A DNA stretch of 64,000 bases, taken from positions 344,501 through 408,500 of the forward strand of contig WPIO01000191.1 in NCBI GenBank assembly GCA_009760855.2, written 5' to 3'. This DNA is from Cristatella mucedo (Eukaryota > Bryozoa > Phylactolaemata > Cristatellidae). Shown in pieces: positions 1 through 10,346 of this stretch. The notes under the pieces are model-generated. The model did not search any database and was not told the DNA's origin. It saw only the letters and a program-made list of their open reading frames with translations. The position numbers and the translations under genes were made by a program. Numbering within the stretch: the first letter of the stretch is position 1; the number at the start of each line of letters is the position of its first letter.

Positions 1-99
1 GAAACTGGTGCTTCACTCCAATTCTCACCGACTTCCTGAACTCACTTTCCATCCGGCAGCATATCGATTTCGAGATGTTCTACTGCCAACTTTTCGGCT

Positions 100-435
100 C
101 CTTATAATAATAATTATTATACATTTGATAAATCACCCTCAGAGAACTCAATCTCCAAGTGTTTTACATTTGCTGCAAAGGAAGCACGGTCAAATGATTA
201 GTGATAGAATGTTCAATAAACAATCAGAATGACATGGTTAGGGGTGACATGCACAGGTTGAGCATGCAAGTATGGTTAGTAGCAGCAAGCTCAGTGTCAG
301 CACACATAAGCACATAAAGGTCGAATCACAAGGACCCACTAAATACTGAGACAACAAGATGTGTTTTTAGTTTCTTTTTAAATGCGGTCAAGTCAGGAGA
401 CGTTGCAATGTAAGTCAGTAGGAAGCTCCTTCCTT
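100..435 (-). mobile_element. LINE-A 3' end (3' UTR and end of ORF2)
   Basis: The left edge is an (ATT)-type tail, then the LINE-A signature on the minus strand: the tail stem (reads as CTCAGAGAACTCAATCT on plus), ATTTGCTGCAAAG, GGTTAGGGGTGACATGCACAG, and the boundary with the reverse-transcriptase ORF end. It lies in the part of the RNF14-like gene beyond exon 3. Confidence 0.85.
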
Positions 436-548
436 CTCTAGCACTCAGCATGATTGGATCGGAGCCAACTTTTCAGTAATCGAGCCAGGCATGACAGCAC
501 AGCCCTCATGCGACTACTGAGAGCACCTGCCACCTGCGCACCGCTCAC

Positions 549-3500
549 CTGTGCCGGATGCACTGTGGCCGGGCAGGAGCCTGCCGGGCAGGTGAGGTCG
601 AGCACATCTCCCTCTTTGATGCGCACCTGCAGGTGGCGCGTGGCACAGTCCCTGCAGAATGTGTGGCTCGTGCACGTGCCGTACCGAAGGCACGCAGCGC
701 CGGCGCGCTCCTGCAGGCACACGCCGCACGTGAACAGCGTTCGGTCGAACAGCTTCTTGCATCGTCGCTTGGAGTGCTCGACCACCGATGCAGCGGCCAT
801 CTCGTCATTGGCCGCGTCACGAATAGCCCGCCGGTCGGTGCTCGGCGTGGGCGGCATGGCGGCAGCAACGGAAGCGACCGGAAGTGGTGGCCCCAGCAGC
901 AGCTCGTCGTCGTCGATTCCGATGGCAGCGAGTGAGTCGGAGCGCAGGAACTCGGCCCATATGTAGAGGATCTCGCTGAACTCGTTAGCCAGCCACAGGC
1001 CGTCCAGCTGACGGCACAACTTCGACAGCTGCATCGGACAAATGCACGAGCGACTACTGCATCGGTCATCGGACTGCCTCGCGCGACTACTGAGCCATGC
1101 ATTGGACAGACGACCGCGATCGGACGTCGGACTGACGCGCGACTACTGCATCAGATTTCGGACAGATGCGAATTGGCTCAGCAAGCCAAGCTTTCGGCAG
1201 ACAAGACAGCACCTCGGCTGGTTGTCAGGCAGGCAGGTGCCATCATTGCAGCAGCAGCACAGGCCAAATGTGCTATCCGATGTGTTACCCCGACTTAGTT
1301 ACCCCCCCCCCCTCTGTCGAGGCCGTGGCTGACAGCGCTGTGCCACTCACCTGAGCCCTCGTCGCCCAGTTGCTGCACAGCGTGTAGTCGGGCGGCCGCT
1401 TCGACGGGTAGTCGGCCGGCAGCACGAATCCGAGCACAAACGGCGGAAGAAACTCGACCACGTGATGATCAGCAGGTGATGACGAGCTGCCGTTGGTAGA
1501 GGCTGCAGAAGCTGCCGACTCTCTTCCGACTGCAAGCGAGTGGAAACCTGGATGACCAAGTGAAAGCCTAGATTGTGCTTGGCAATCACGTCAGCAAGAG
1601 GGAGAGTATAAACCATGAAAATAACCGGACCTAGCACGAAGCCCTGAGGTACCCCATATTTCAGAGGTATCTCAGATGATCTTTGTCCATTCACGTCAGA
1701 TAGGATCACTGTCAGATATCGGATCACAGGTCAGATCACTGAGATAGGACCTGAACCACTGCTTCGTAGGTTCAAGTTATAATGAGGCGTTCGGAGCAAG
1801 TCCTTGAATATGAGATGCTTGTGCGTTGTAACCAATATTTCAGCCTTTTCTACGTAGCATACGCCGTGCGGCGTCTGTTTATCAAATCCACCAATAAACT
1901 AGTAACATGGGGAGCATTGTACTTAGGACTACACACCTGCACCACCGTAGCGGCAAATATTACTTAGTACCGCTCCCTTTCCCGAAAAAGCATTTTTTAA
2001 AGTTCTTACCTTCCTTTCATTTATTTTCTTCTCATACTACTCTACAATGGTGACTGCAGCGACGAACTCAACTTTGGCCTTCGCTGTCTAGGCGTCTCCG
2101 GGGAACCCTCTTTCATACCAGCCTCCCGGACTAGAGCACGGGCTTCGGCTGGACTAAGTTGACCGTCAAATTTTGTCTTGGGCAGGACTCCTAACGGGAA
2201 GGAAAGTCGGCGTGTGTTGGGATGGAAGTCGGCCGTGTAAACGCAACTTTGAGCAGGACGTCAAGCGGCTGAAGCCGGTCAGAAAGTGCAGATCAGACAC
2301 CACACTGGCAGACGACGTTGACCAAACAGCACGATCTGTACCGACACCTAAGCCAGTTAACACGACGAAATGCTTGGCAACCACCTAAGAGTGCCGGAGC
2401 ACTGTTTCGTTGGATTCAGTATACAACCCGTTAACGCTAGCCTCTGGCAGACCTCCAGGCCAGGAGAGCCTCCAGCTCAAGCAGAAGCGGCCGAGGGATA
2501 TAGCAGCATATCCGGCTACGCGTCATAAGCTACCACTTCCGAACAGTTGGACGTCGCTGAGTCAGCGTACTGAGGTTATAGCCACGTTTACAGGTATTGG
2601 CCTATTTCCGCTTGGCCCCCTCCCATCTCTGCCTGGTCTTGCTCGCTATCCCGCGGCCCCCATCAGTGGCTCTGATGCCGGGGGGGGGGGCGTCCGGGTA
2701 CGCAACACTTTATGGGTGATTAGTGGGTGATCGTCAGAGTACACAACACTTTAAACACACACATTCGCTATACAACGAGTGGGGCTTGGACAATTCTACA
2801 GGAAGGATCCTACACACAGCAAACTATAGGGGCGCGAGATAATGCTGCCTGCCTGAACGAACGTGTCAGTTGCTCAATCGGCTTCAGTCCCACCGTCGCA
2901 CCGGCTCCGTTCCACCCGAGAATACAAATGTAATGTAATGCAATGTATCTCCGTCTGTAACTTCATAAAGCCATAATGACTACGTCGATGTTACGCAAGA
3001 GAGTTTTGTATAGCGAACTCACAGCCTAAGCGGCTTTTGGTACGCATTCGGTAGCCAACAGACTTAATCTCACTAACAAAGAGAAAGTGGGAAGCATAGC
3101 AGAGTAAGGAGAGCAGTTGAGGTAGTAAGTAGCATGGAAGTAGCAGCTCAGGACCGCTCGAAAGGATGAGCCGTAGTCGGCCGCAGGAGGGTAGTTGTCG
3201 TTGAGTAAGTGGAAGCGAGTTTCACAGTCTAGGACCTGCAGGGCTAAAGCTTCTGTCGCCAACGGTCTTTAAGCGGAGGAATGGAACAGCTAATGTATTG
3301 TCCATACAGGACCTGAGGACACGAGGAGGCTGAAACTGTTGTAGCAGCTGAGCTAGGTATGGAAGCATGCGCTGTCAAAGGGGATGGGCTCAGAGGTTAA
3401 GGTGCTCGGCCCCCCCCCCCCCACTAAGATCTGGCTGAGGTCGTGAGCTCGAGCCCCGAGGCATACGTGAAGCGCCCGAATAGAGATTAAGTTCTTTTGG

Positions 3501-4765
3501 GGCGCCATACAAATGAATTATATATAGAGACCCGGCTAGCTGAGTAACTGCTTAGATAGTCGACGTCTACCTAAGTCGAAAGCTTCCGCCGAAAGAGACC
3601 GAGCACGCCATCTCAAATTTCGGTCCTCGGGACTCTGGGAGCCGACCGCGGGTTCCGCCCTTACGGGGCCGGCCTCTGGGCAGGGCGACGCTCAGCTCGA
3701 CCTATCGGACGCCACTGGCTCCGCCTACACTGGAATATCGTGCGTGCCAACTTTCTAGTCATCCTATATTCAGCAGATGCTTTCTCACTTTCTCGACTCA
3801 AGCCTCGTGACTCAAGCTACGCTTCTGACTTTCTCTTTACTAGGGCGAGAGCAGGTCGACTGGCTGGCGAATGCGAAACAAATGCCGCTTGGGATTCGAG
3901 TTTGCTACAGAAAACTCTGCTGCCTAACAACCACTTGGTCCTTGCGTCTTTGTGGAGTTACAGACAGAGATCCATACACCTACGCACGACGTCAAGCGGC
4001 TGAAGCCGGTCATAAAATGCAGGTCAGACCACAACGGCAGACGAAGTTGGGCTTACACCTGTACCAACAAAACATCCGATCTGCATGAACGTCCAGGAAA
4101 ATAAACCCAACGAAACGCTTGTTAGTCCACCTAAGAGGATTGAGCGATACAGGCAAGCAACGCCGGGGTTAATTAAGAGCTCCCCGCCAATCGACTCCTC
4201 GCCAGTGTCCTACACTCGCTGGGTACTGACGCGTCGAAGTGTCATTTATAGCCTGTCGCTACGCAGCCACCAGGCCGCTGCCTCGCCGGCGCCTACGGCT
4301 ACCGACGCGCAGGCACGAGAAAAGGAAAGGAAAAGGAAAGGAAAAGGAAAGAAAGGGAAGTGAAGGAAAGGAAAAGGAAAGAAAGGGAAGTGAAGGAGAG
4401 GAAGCGAAAGGAAGCGAAAGGAAAGGAAAAGGGAGGAAAGTGAAGGGAAGGAAAGGAAAGGAAAGGAAAAGAAAGGTAGGTAAATTAACGAAAGGAAAGG
4501 AAAGGAAACGATAGGGAAGGGAAGGAGAGGAAAGGCTACCGACGCGCAGGCGCACGAAGAGGAAATGAAAGCAAAGGAAACAATCAAAGCAGGTACCTGC
4601 TGGTTTCTGCACTCTGACTTTGAGCTTGTCTCGCACGTGAGGCGCCACTAGCATCTGGCCGCGGATGCGACCGCTAGAGTCGCGGTCCGTCTCGATGACC
4701 TCTGCGTCGTATAGAATGGCAGCCAGGGCGGTGACCTCGTCGATTTGGCGCTCGGCGTCCGTCAT
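549..4765 (-). CDS. RNF14: RNF14-like RBR E3 ubiquitin ligase, 5' part (3 exons, continues off the left edge)
   Basis: Exons on the minus strand: 4597-4765, 1351-1529 and 549-1028. Phases agree: exon 1 ends after one base, exon 2 starts with two, and exons 2 and 3 end on whole codons. Donors are GTACCT, GTGAGT and GTGAGC. The 276 residues seen correspond to the RWD domain (about residues 1-150, with the [17 protein letters not shown] stretch in exon 2 and LCRQLDGLW in exon 3) and RING1 of the RBR module (CGVC at residue 217, then SHTFCRDC). In the family RING1 recruits the E2, and the missing IBR and RING2 carry out ubiquitin transfer. The start ATG at 4763-4765 begins [10 protein letters not shown], as expected for an RWD N terminus. 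Intron 1 is 3.1 kb and holds LINE, SINE and purine-repeat DNA. Family identity is confident. The 3' end of exon 3 is chosen from donor consensus; the frame stays open to 438 without it. Confidence 0.85.
1565..1760 (-). mobile_element. LINE-A reverse-transcriptase fragment
   Basis: Minus-strand translation gives [20 protein letters not shown], the RT motif that precedes the YADD box in LINEs, then decays. The same segment occurs at about 49800-49920. It sits in RNF14-like intron 1, 36 bp upstream of exon 2. Confidence 0.8.
2947..3375 (-). mobile_element. LINE-B 3' end
   Basis: Shares a long colinear block with 43725-44095 and 57515-57870 (TACGCATTCGGTAGCC, TAGCATGGAAGTAGCAGCTCAG, CTAGGACCTGCAG). 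Read on minus, it encodes the decayed C terminus of a reverse-transcriptase ORF followed by the 3' UTR. Lies in RNF14-like intron 1 next to a SINE1 copy. Confidence 0.75.
3385..3525 (+). mobile_element. SINE1 copy (tRNA-derived, LINE-A tail)
   Basis: A-box region GAGGTTAAGGTGCTCG, interrupted by a 12-C run, then GGTCGTGAGCTCGAGCCCC (B-box-like) and the tail AGCGCCCGAATAGAGATTAAG ending ATGAATTATATA. The tail matches the LINE-A 3' stem-loop. Confidence 0.75.
4315..4533 (+). repeat. Purine-only GGAAA-type tract in RNF14-like intron 1
   Basis: About 220 bp almost entirely A and G on plus (pyrimidine-rich in the gene's sense strand), built from GGAAA/GAAAG units, only 64 bp after the exon 1 donor. 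It is bounded by an 18-bp direct repeat GGCTACCGACGCGCAGGC at 4297-4314 and 4534-4551. Confidence 0.95.
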
Positions 4766-5289
4766 TTACAAGGGCTAGTCCGAGCGACGACGAGTCAAGC
4801 AACTATTCGGCTCGTCGGGCAACGCGGCTCGAAACGACGTCGAACTAGCCGGTCGGGAGACCGGAAGGTCGGAGGTCCGCTATGAGCCGCCTACGAGGCG
4901 CAACTGTAAGTTCTCTCGCTAAGGTGTGACCGAGCCGTCGAATCACGTGACCAAGAATCGCGGGCCGATAGGGAGGTGATATTTCGCCTTCGCGTCCTCT
5001 AGGAACGGCGAGGCTACAGCGGAGGGAACGAGACCCGAAAGATAGAGCGTGGTCTTGAGGTCTCGCGCGTCGGAGCTGTTGTGGTCTAGTGCGCAGAAAC
5101 CGGTGCCGTCTATTGCTCCGCTTCTGTGACGTCTCGTTTCAACCATGACGCCACGGCGTGAATTATGACGTCACAGCACGATTGCGCCTCGTATTCAGAT
5201 TGTGCCGTTGGACCGTACCGAGACAGCCGTCGTCCGGGCCGTCGGAACGTCTCACTCGCCGTCGCGAGGTCATGCTGTTGGCCGTGTTG

Positions 5290-5358
5290 GTTTGAGGCGG
5301 CACCTGGTTTGAGGCGGCACCTGGTGTGAAGCGGCACCTGGTTTGAGGCAGGCACCTG
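5290..5358 (+). repeat. 17-bp tandem repeat, 4 copies
   Basis: Unit TTTGAGGCGGCACCTGG repeated with small changes, upstream of the RNF14-like start. Confidence 0.9.
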
Positions 5359-5567
5359 CTGCCAGCTGCCTGCCTTTTGTGCTCCGAATGCGAGCGATCA
5401 AAGCGTACAAAGAGCGTCGACGATGGAGCGGCTCGCTGTTTTGCTCGGCCTACCTGAACAGACGCTAGCCCTCTATGGAGATCGACGCGCTAGTCGGCGA
5501 GAATGCGTTTCTTCGTCGGAATTTCTTATCTAAAATCCTAGAAGCCAGAAGGCTGATTTAACCCCTA

Positions 5568-5714
5568 ACCATATTATTCATTTCGTTTGTTTTTCAAGCA
5601 TGATTTTACGTACCATTCCATTGCATTTCCCTTTACAACAAATGTAAAGCGCCTAGAGAGAGATTAAGTTCTCTGAGGGCGCTTTATCAATTGAATTATT
5701 ATTATTATTATTAA
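5568..5714 (+). mobile_element. LINE-A 3' end
   Basis: Carries AAGCATGATTTTACG, AAATGTAAAGCGCCTAGAGAG, the tail stem and an (ATT)n end. Directly abuts a SINE2 copy. Confidence 0.85.
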
Positions 5715-5852
5715 CAGCATCGCTTGTACAACGGCAGCAGAGCCTCCGCGGCCTCTCACTGCCGCTTGCAGTGGTCAACATAAGTGTCCGACCACTGCCG
5801 GACTCGAACCAGCGACGCGGCTCGTTAAGAGCGAGCACCTCTGGGCTATGAC
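5715..5852 (-). mobile_element. SINE2 copy
   Basis: Read on minus: TAGCCCAGAGGTGCTCGC (A-box-like), CTGGTTCGAGTCC (B box), then the body with CTGCAAGCGGCAGTGAGAGG and GGCTCTGCTGCCG. The same body occurs at 31975, 34595, 36335 and 55355. Confidence 0.7.
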
Positions 5853-7311
5853 CGAGGGCGAGTTGTTCGCTATGACACTTGGCTAGGAACAGTAACCTAG
5901 CAACCTAGTCATTAACGATTCGCCCGTAACGATCGCCCGCGGGCCGACGAAGCTGGCCGAACGGCCGTGTGCGTGCGGCTAGCTAGTAGCCAGTGCGACA
6001 CTAGTGCATGCAGAGGCAGAGGCAGAGGCAGACCCAAGGGAGGGGTCACAGGGACACTTGCCTTCCCCACCCACCTGCCCCGACCGCCGCCGCCGGCAGC
6101 ACGTGTCATTCATCGCCCCGCTAGTTCGGCGGGGAACGGTGTGGATAAGGCCAGCGTCAGTGTTCGTTGTCCTGGTCTGAGATTCCGTTGGCGCTGAGCA
6201 CGCGTGTGCGATCAAGGAATGCGAGCAGCCACCACGAGCTTCATTCTGGCGCGATGCAAACGTCACGCTCTTTTCCGCGCTGGTAACTCTCCCCTCACCC
6301 TCTTAATATCGGGGTGGGGAAACCCATCGTACGGGACGCCCTTGAACAGGGTGGAAATCGGATCTTTGGGGTAAGAGCTTGCCTCTCGCACTAACCGGTC
6401 GCCCATCGCGACCTGGGCAATGCATCGTTGTCGACGTAACGCGACGCGTGCACCTGCAGCTTCTGCTGTTGTAATTAGCGTAGCGCCCAACACTAATGTG
6501 CACGACTCACCTGCGGCCAACAGTTAAGCCGTTGACGCAGCTCAGCGTCACGCCACTAATGCGTGTTATATATCGCGCCGTTCGTTGCGATCGATCGGAC
6601 ACTCTCATATACGTGCCCGTTGAGAGTAATAAAGTCGAGTCTCCGTGAGACTCCCACAAGACCTGCCGGCGCCTCAGCCGCTATCGTGCAACGAATGCAC
6701 ACGCGACGCGGTCTGCTGTGATGCAGACAAGGTCAATGTTATGCACGCGAGGTGAGAGAAATAAGCGTCACGAGGACCGGACCGATGGCGCCGTTAAGGG
6801 CAAGGACGTCGTTCGTTAGATCCGCTGCCAGACACGGACCGCTCACCCGCCAGCACAAACGCAACCGCTAAAGAGAGCCTTTCCTGAAAGTGGGATAGTG
6901 TCGTTCTTCTCGAAATCCTCGACTGAAAACGACGCTCGTACTGCAACGATCGCACTCGTAATGGCGCCAGCTTCTACCTGAAGGAGCGGCGTCTGCACAG
7001 CAAATTGTTGGACAGCATTAAGATTCATTGCCCAACGAAACAGCGAAGCCCGGCGGAAGTCACGCCCGCTTCTAGCTTCGTTCTCTGCAAGGACGCTAGA
7101 CAGTTAATTACGCCTCGGCTCAAGGCCTACCGCTTCGACGACCTGAGACCTCAACATAGCGAACGAGAACCGTAGTCCGTTTCTGCATCAGGGCTTTCCA
7201 GCACTCTCCGGTGGCGGTCTGACACCGAAGCCAGAAATTTTGAAAGAGTCACTCGTTGCCCTCAGCCGTTCCGGTATCGGACACGCATATTTGACTTATG
7301 AGCCAGTCGCC

Positions 7312-7355
7312 TCCCGGGATCCCATATTCCCGGGATCCCGTATTCCCGGGATCCC
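7312..7355 (+). repeat. 16-bp tandem repeat, 3 copies, with palindromic cores
   Basis: Unit CCCGGGATCCC plus ATATT or GTATT; each unit contains overlapping palindromes (CCCGGG, GGGATCCC). Confidence 0.9.
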
Positions 7356-8331
7356 GCCGAGGTATTTTACTTTTTCTCTTTCTTTGCTTTTCCATTGTGT
7401 CGCAAGGCTCCGGGGTCCAGCAGCCGGAGTCGGCGGCCGCGGCACAGGTCGACCGGAGTCGGCGCTGTTTGGCATCGGCGGCGGCGTAGGCTGCCCCGAA
7501 GTTCTGCTCCGGAGCCATATCGTAAGCAGGCAATGGAGATGGCTACTGACCGCATGAGCAGGAGACGCCTACCAATACAGCGAAGGGCCTTATCGAGAAA
7601 CGGACGGACAAGGAAGTCGCAGAGAATCCAACCGGGTTTCGAGGACCAGTCGATCGATGCGATTCGATTTTTCGTAATTCGGCCAGCGCCTGCCCTGCCG
7701 CGGACCGCGGCGGATTCAGTCGATTTGCTCCGACGCGAAAGAAATTCATCTCGAGCTTCTCTCGCGTTCACGCGCTCCGGCTCCCGGAAGCCCCGCCTTC
7801 CCGAGAGCTGGTGAAGGCTCGAGAAGACTCCGTGGAACGCTTTCGAACTGCTCCGCAGCAACGCCTCAGCAACGAGCAGTTGTTCCGACATTCTCAAGGT
7901 CCTATTCCACGCAAACACGCAGCACTATGCGTTCGCAAGCGTCTCAATGACGAAAGCACGGCTTTATAGCTATCCACATATCCACAGTTAAGTGGTCTTC
8001 CTCAGGTGGCACGTCGTGCATTACAGGTTTGATTCGTTCCTTAACTGATTGCCACCGGTGCCAGAACTGTCAACTGTCGTCTTGTATCCGCACAGCAGTC
8101 ATGTATCTATTTTTTTTGGAGGGTCACTCTCGGATTGGAACACCGAGTTCTCATTCTCAGCCGCGATACAGGCGAAGTTTGCTTTGGAAAGATTCCTGGT
8201 GGTGATCTCAACCGTAATGCCGGGCAACGGACGACCTGTTACTAGACAGAGCCGATTCAAGACAAGACAAACCTGAATATACCCAGCGTGGGGATCGGTG
8301 ACAAGATTGATCAAGGTAGTGAAAGTGAGCA

Positions 8332-8445
8332 TACGAACTAAATGCGCGGTCTCCAAAGGATTTGAGGTTTGTACGAGGTATTTGTAGACTGTTGGATTCC
8401 GAAAAGCGGGTGGTACGATGCTTGGCCTGGTGGGGCAGTCCGGTT
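8332..8445 (-). mobile_element. LINE-A ORF fragment
   Basis: GCGCGGTCTCCAAAGGATTTG and TAGACTGTTGGATTCCGAAAAG match the intact LINE-A ORF at 54360-54440; minus-strand product corresponds to the C-terminal SFGDRAFSSYAP region. Confidence 0.75.
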
Positions 8446-8485
8446 GTGTCGATTGCCGGCAGTACGAGAACGACAATGGGCTGCT

Positions 8486-8735
8486 CCTCCGCCCCCTCGC
8501 CCGCCCCCCTCCTCCGCCCCCTCCTCCGCCCCCTCCTCCGCCCCCTCGCTCCTCCGCCCCCTCGCTCCCCTCGCTCCTCCGCCCCCTCGCTCCCCTCGCT
8601 CCTCCGCCCCCTCGCTTCTCCGCCCCCTTGCTCCTCCGCCTCCTCGCCCCCTTGCTCCTCCGCCCCCTTGCTCCTCCGCCCCCTCGCCCCCTTGCTCCTC
8701 CGCCCCCTTGCTCCTCCGCCCCCTCGCCCCGACGC
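8486..8735 (+). repeat. C-rich minisatellite (CTCCTCCGCCCC units)
   Basis: About 250 bp of CTCCTCCGCCCCCTCGC and CTTGCTCCTCCGCCC units with strong strand asymmetry (C on plus, G on minus). It generates long false proline- or glycine-rich open frames on both strands. Confidence 0.95.
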
Positions 8736-8924
8736 TTCCTCCGCCGAGCGTACGGCGACGTTACATGCACGTCATTCATTCAAGTCATCACGTGCCCTAG
8801 CACCAAAAACTTCTCATTCGCCGCGTCACGCGTCAATGGCTGCTTCCCAGGTCGAGTCGTATACAATGCTTTTCAAATCAATGGGAAAATGTGTGCCCCT
8901 GACGGCGCCTCCCATTGGTCGGGG

Positions 8925-9645
8925 TACGGACATTTGCTCCCCCCCCCCCGGACTTTTCTCCCCTGGACATTCCCCCCCCCGATATTTTCTCCTGCCCCCC
9001 CCCCGAGGTAGGACATTTCCCCCTGGGGTAGGGTATTTCCTCCCCTCCCGTATGGAAATGCCATATTATAAATTGTCTTGTCTGCATATCTTGTACAAAT
9101 ATTATATAGTATATAATATATAACATATTCCAACATTATGGTCAGTAGACATGCGGTCGCTGCGGCCCTGCTTTTCGGCAGACGACCAAGTGCAAGGTCA
9201 AAGCTCTGCCCCGGGCGGCCAGCAGCAGACGCTCTCGGCAGCACGAGCCGCGAGCGTGTAGCAGTATCCTCGGCCGCCGCCGCCCTTCCCGACATCGGCA
9301 CCGCCAGCTACCGCCCGTCCAAACCTAACCACTACCGCCGCCGCAGTCGTTGCTGCAGCGGGCGCCGCGCGTTGACCGCCGCCGCTGCCGCGCTGGCAGT
9401 ACCACCTCCATCAGTCGTGCTATCGAGTCGCCCATTATACTGAGTTCAAATTGATTTCAATAGAGCGTGAACTTCATTTGATCATATATATATATATATA
9501 TATACGCTCTATTGAAATCAATTGAATATAACTATATTCTTAGTTATACGTTCATCAACATAGGGGGAAATGCCCTTCTCCGGGGGCAAATGTCCTAGGG
9601 TCCACCAGGGAGGGGGACGCCCGGGGGGGGGAGTGTCCTACAACC
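8925..9645. mobile_element. Possible foldback element with C-rich inverted arms
   Basis: Left arm (8925-9050) is made of GGACATTT(N)CCCCC units with C runs; the right arm (9560-9645) carries the same units in reverse (AGGGGGAAATGCCC, GGGGGCAAATGTCCTAGG). About 500 bp lie between, with an AT tract and a second inverted repeat at 9449-9523. No transposase. Boundaries and TSD not determined. Confidence 0.4.
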
Positions 9646-10346
9646 GATTGATCGGCTGCTCTGTCTCGCCTCAGTCTCGAGAAAGAAGTTGAACCTTGCA
9701 CAGCTTCCGGGTCTTCGTTCAGTCTTCTATCAGTCTCGGACCGCCCCCAGTCTTGGTGACGTAAGCACCAATGACTAGAGCAGGACAGAAGCAAGATAGA
9801 CTGAATAAACGCGGCGGATCTGTCCGCATGGCTCGTACCTGCATCATGCAGTTAGTTCCTCGAAGCTAATGGACTCGCTATAGCGCCAGAGCGCCCTAAT
9901 TAATGTCCAGCCTTTAAACTCAGATCAAAGCTCGTAATGAAGGTGTATCATGCTTGCGAATTACCGCTCAGTTCCGGTTTACTGACGAGGGACTACGAGC
10001 GCGCCTATCTGTGGAGTAGGGCATGCGGCGTTGGTCCCAAGGTCAAGGCTGAGCGAGAGCCGCCCCCTGCAGTGTAATCTCGGCGCCAGTCCAACTGCGG
10101 TCGTTAAACTTACCAGTACGTTCGCGCCGCTGCTCAGCGGCTCAGATTGTTGCGCGGCGCCGATATTTGCGCACGCCCGGCGCGTAGCTCTGTGACCGCC
10201 ACCCATCTCGAGGCATTGAAATGTGCTGCCCCGGCGACCGGCTGGCGGGGCGCCGGGGCAGCCGGCGCGACCCCACATCCGGCTGGCTTGCCTGACCGGA
10301 GCCGCCCCGGCGCGCGCGACGTCTGTAGAACGCGCTCAGCGAAGAC

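Larger units (their letters stand above)
4766..10346. other. Intergenic DNA between the RNF14-like gene and GST-A
   Basis: No gene recognised. Holds tandem repeats, LINE-A and SINE2 pieces, a C-rich minisatellite and an inverted C-rich structure (listed separately). The remaining open frames are short or low-complexity and show no family motif. The last 250 bp before GST-A are CpG-rich and may be its promoter. Confidence 0.6.

Noticed and set aside
8099-8779. 226-codon glycine/arginine-rich frame on minus, and proline-rich frames on plus
   Set aside because: Translations of the C-rich minisatellite.
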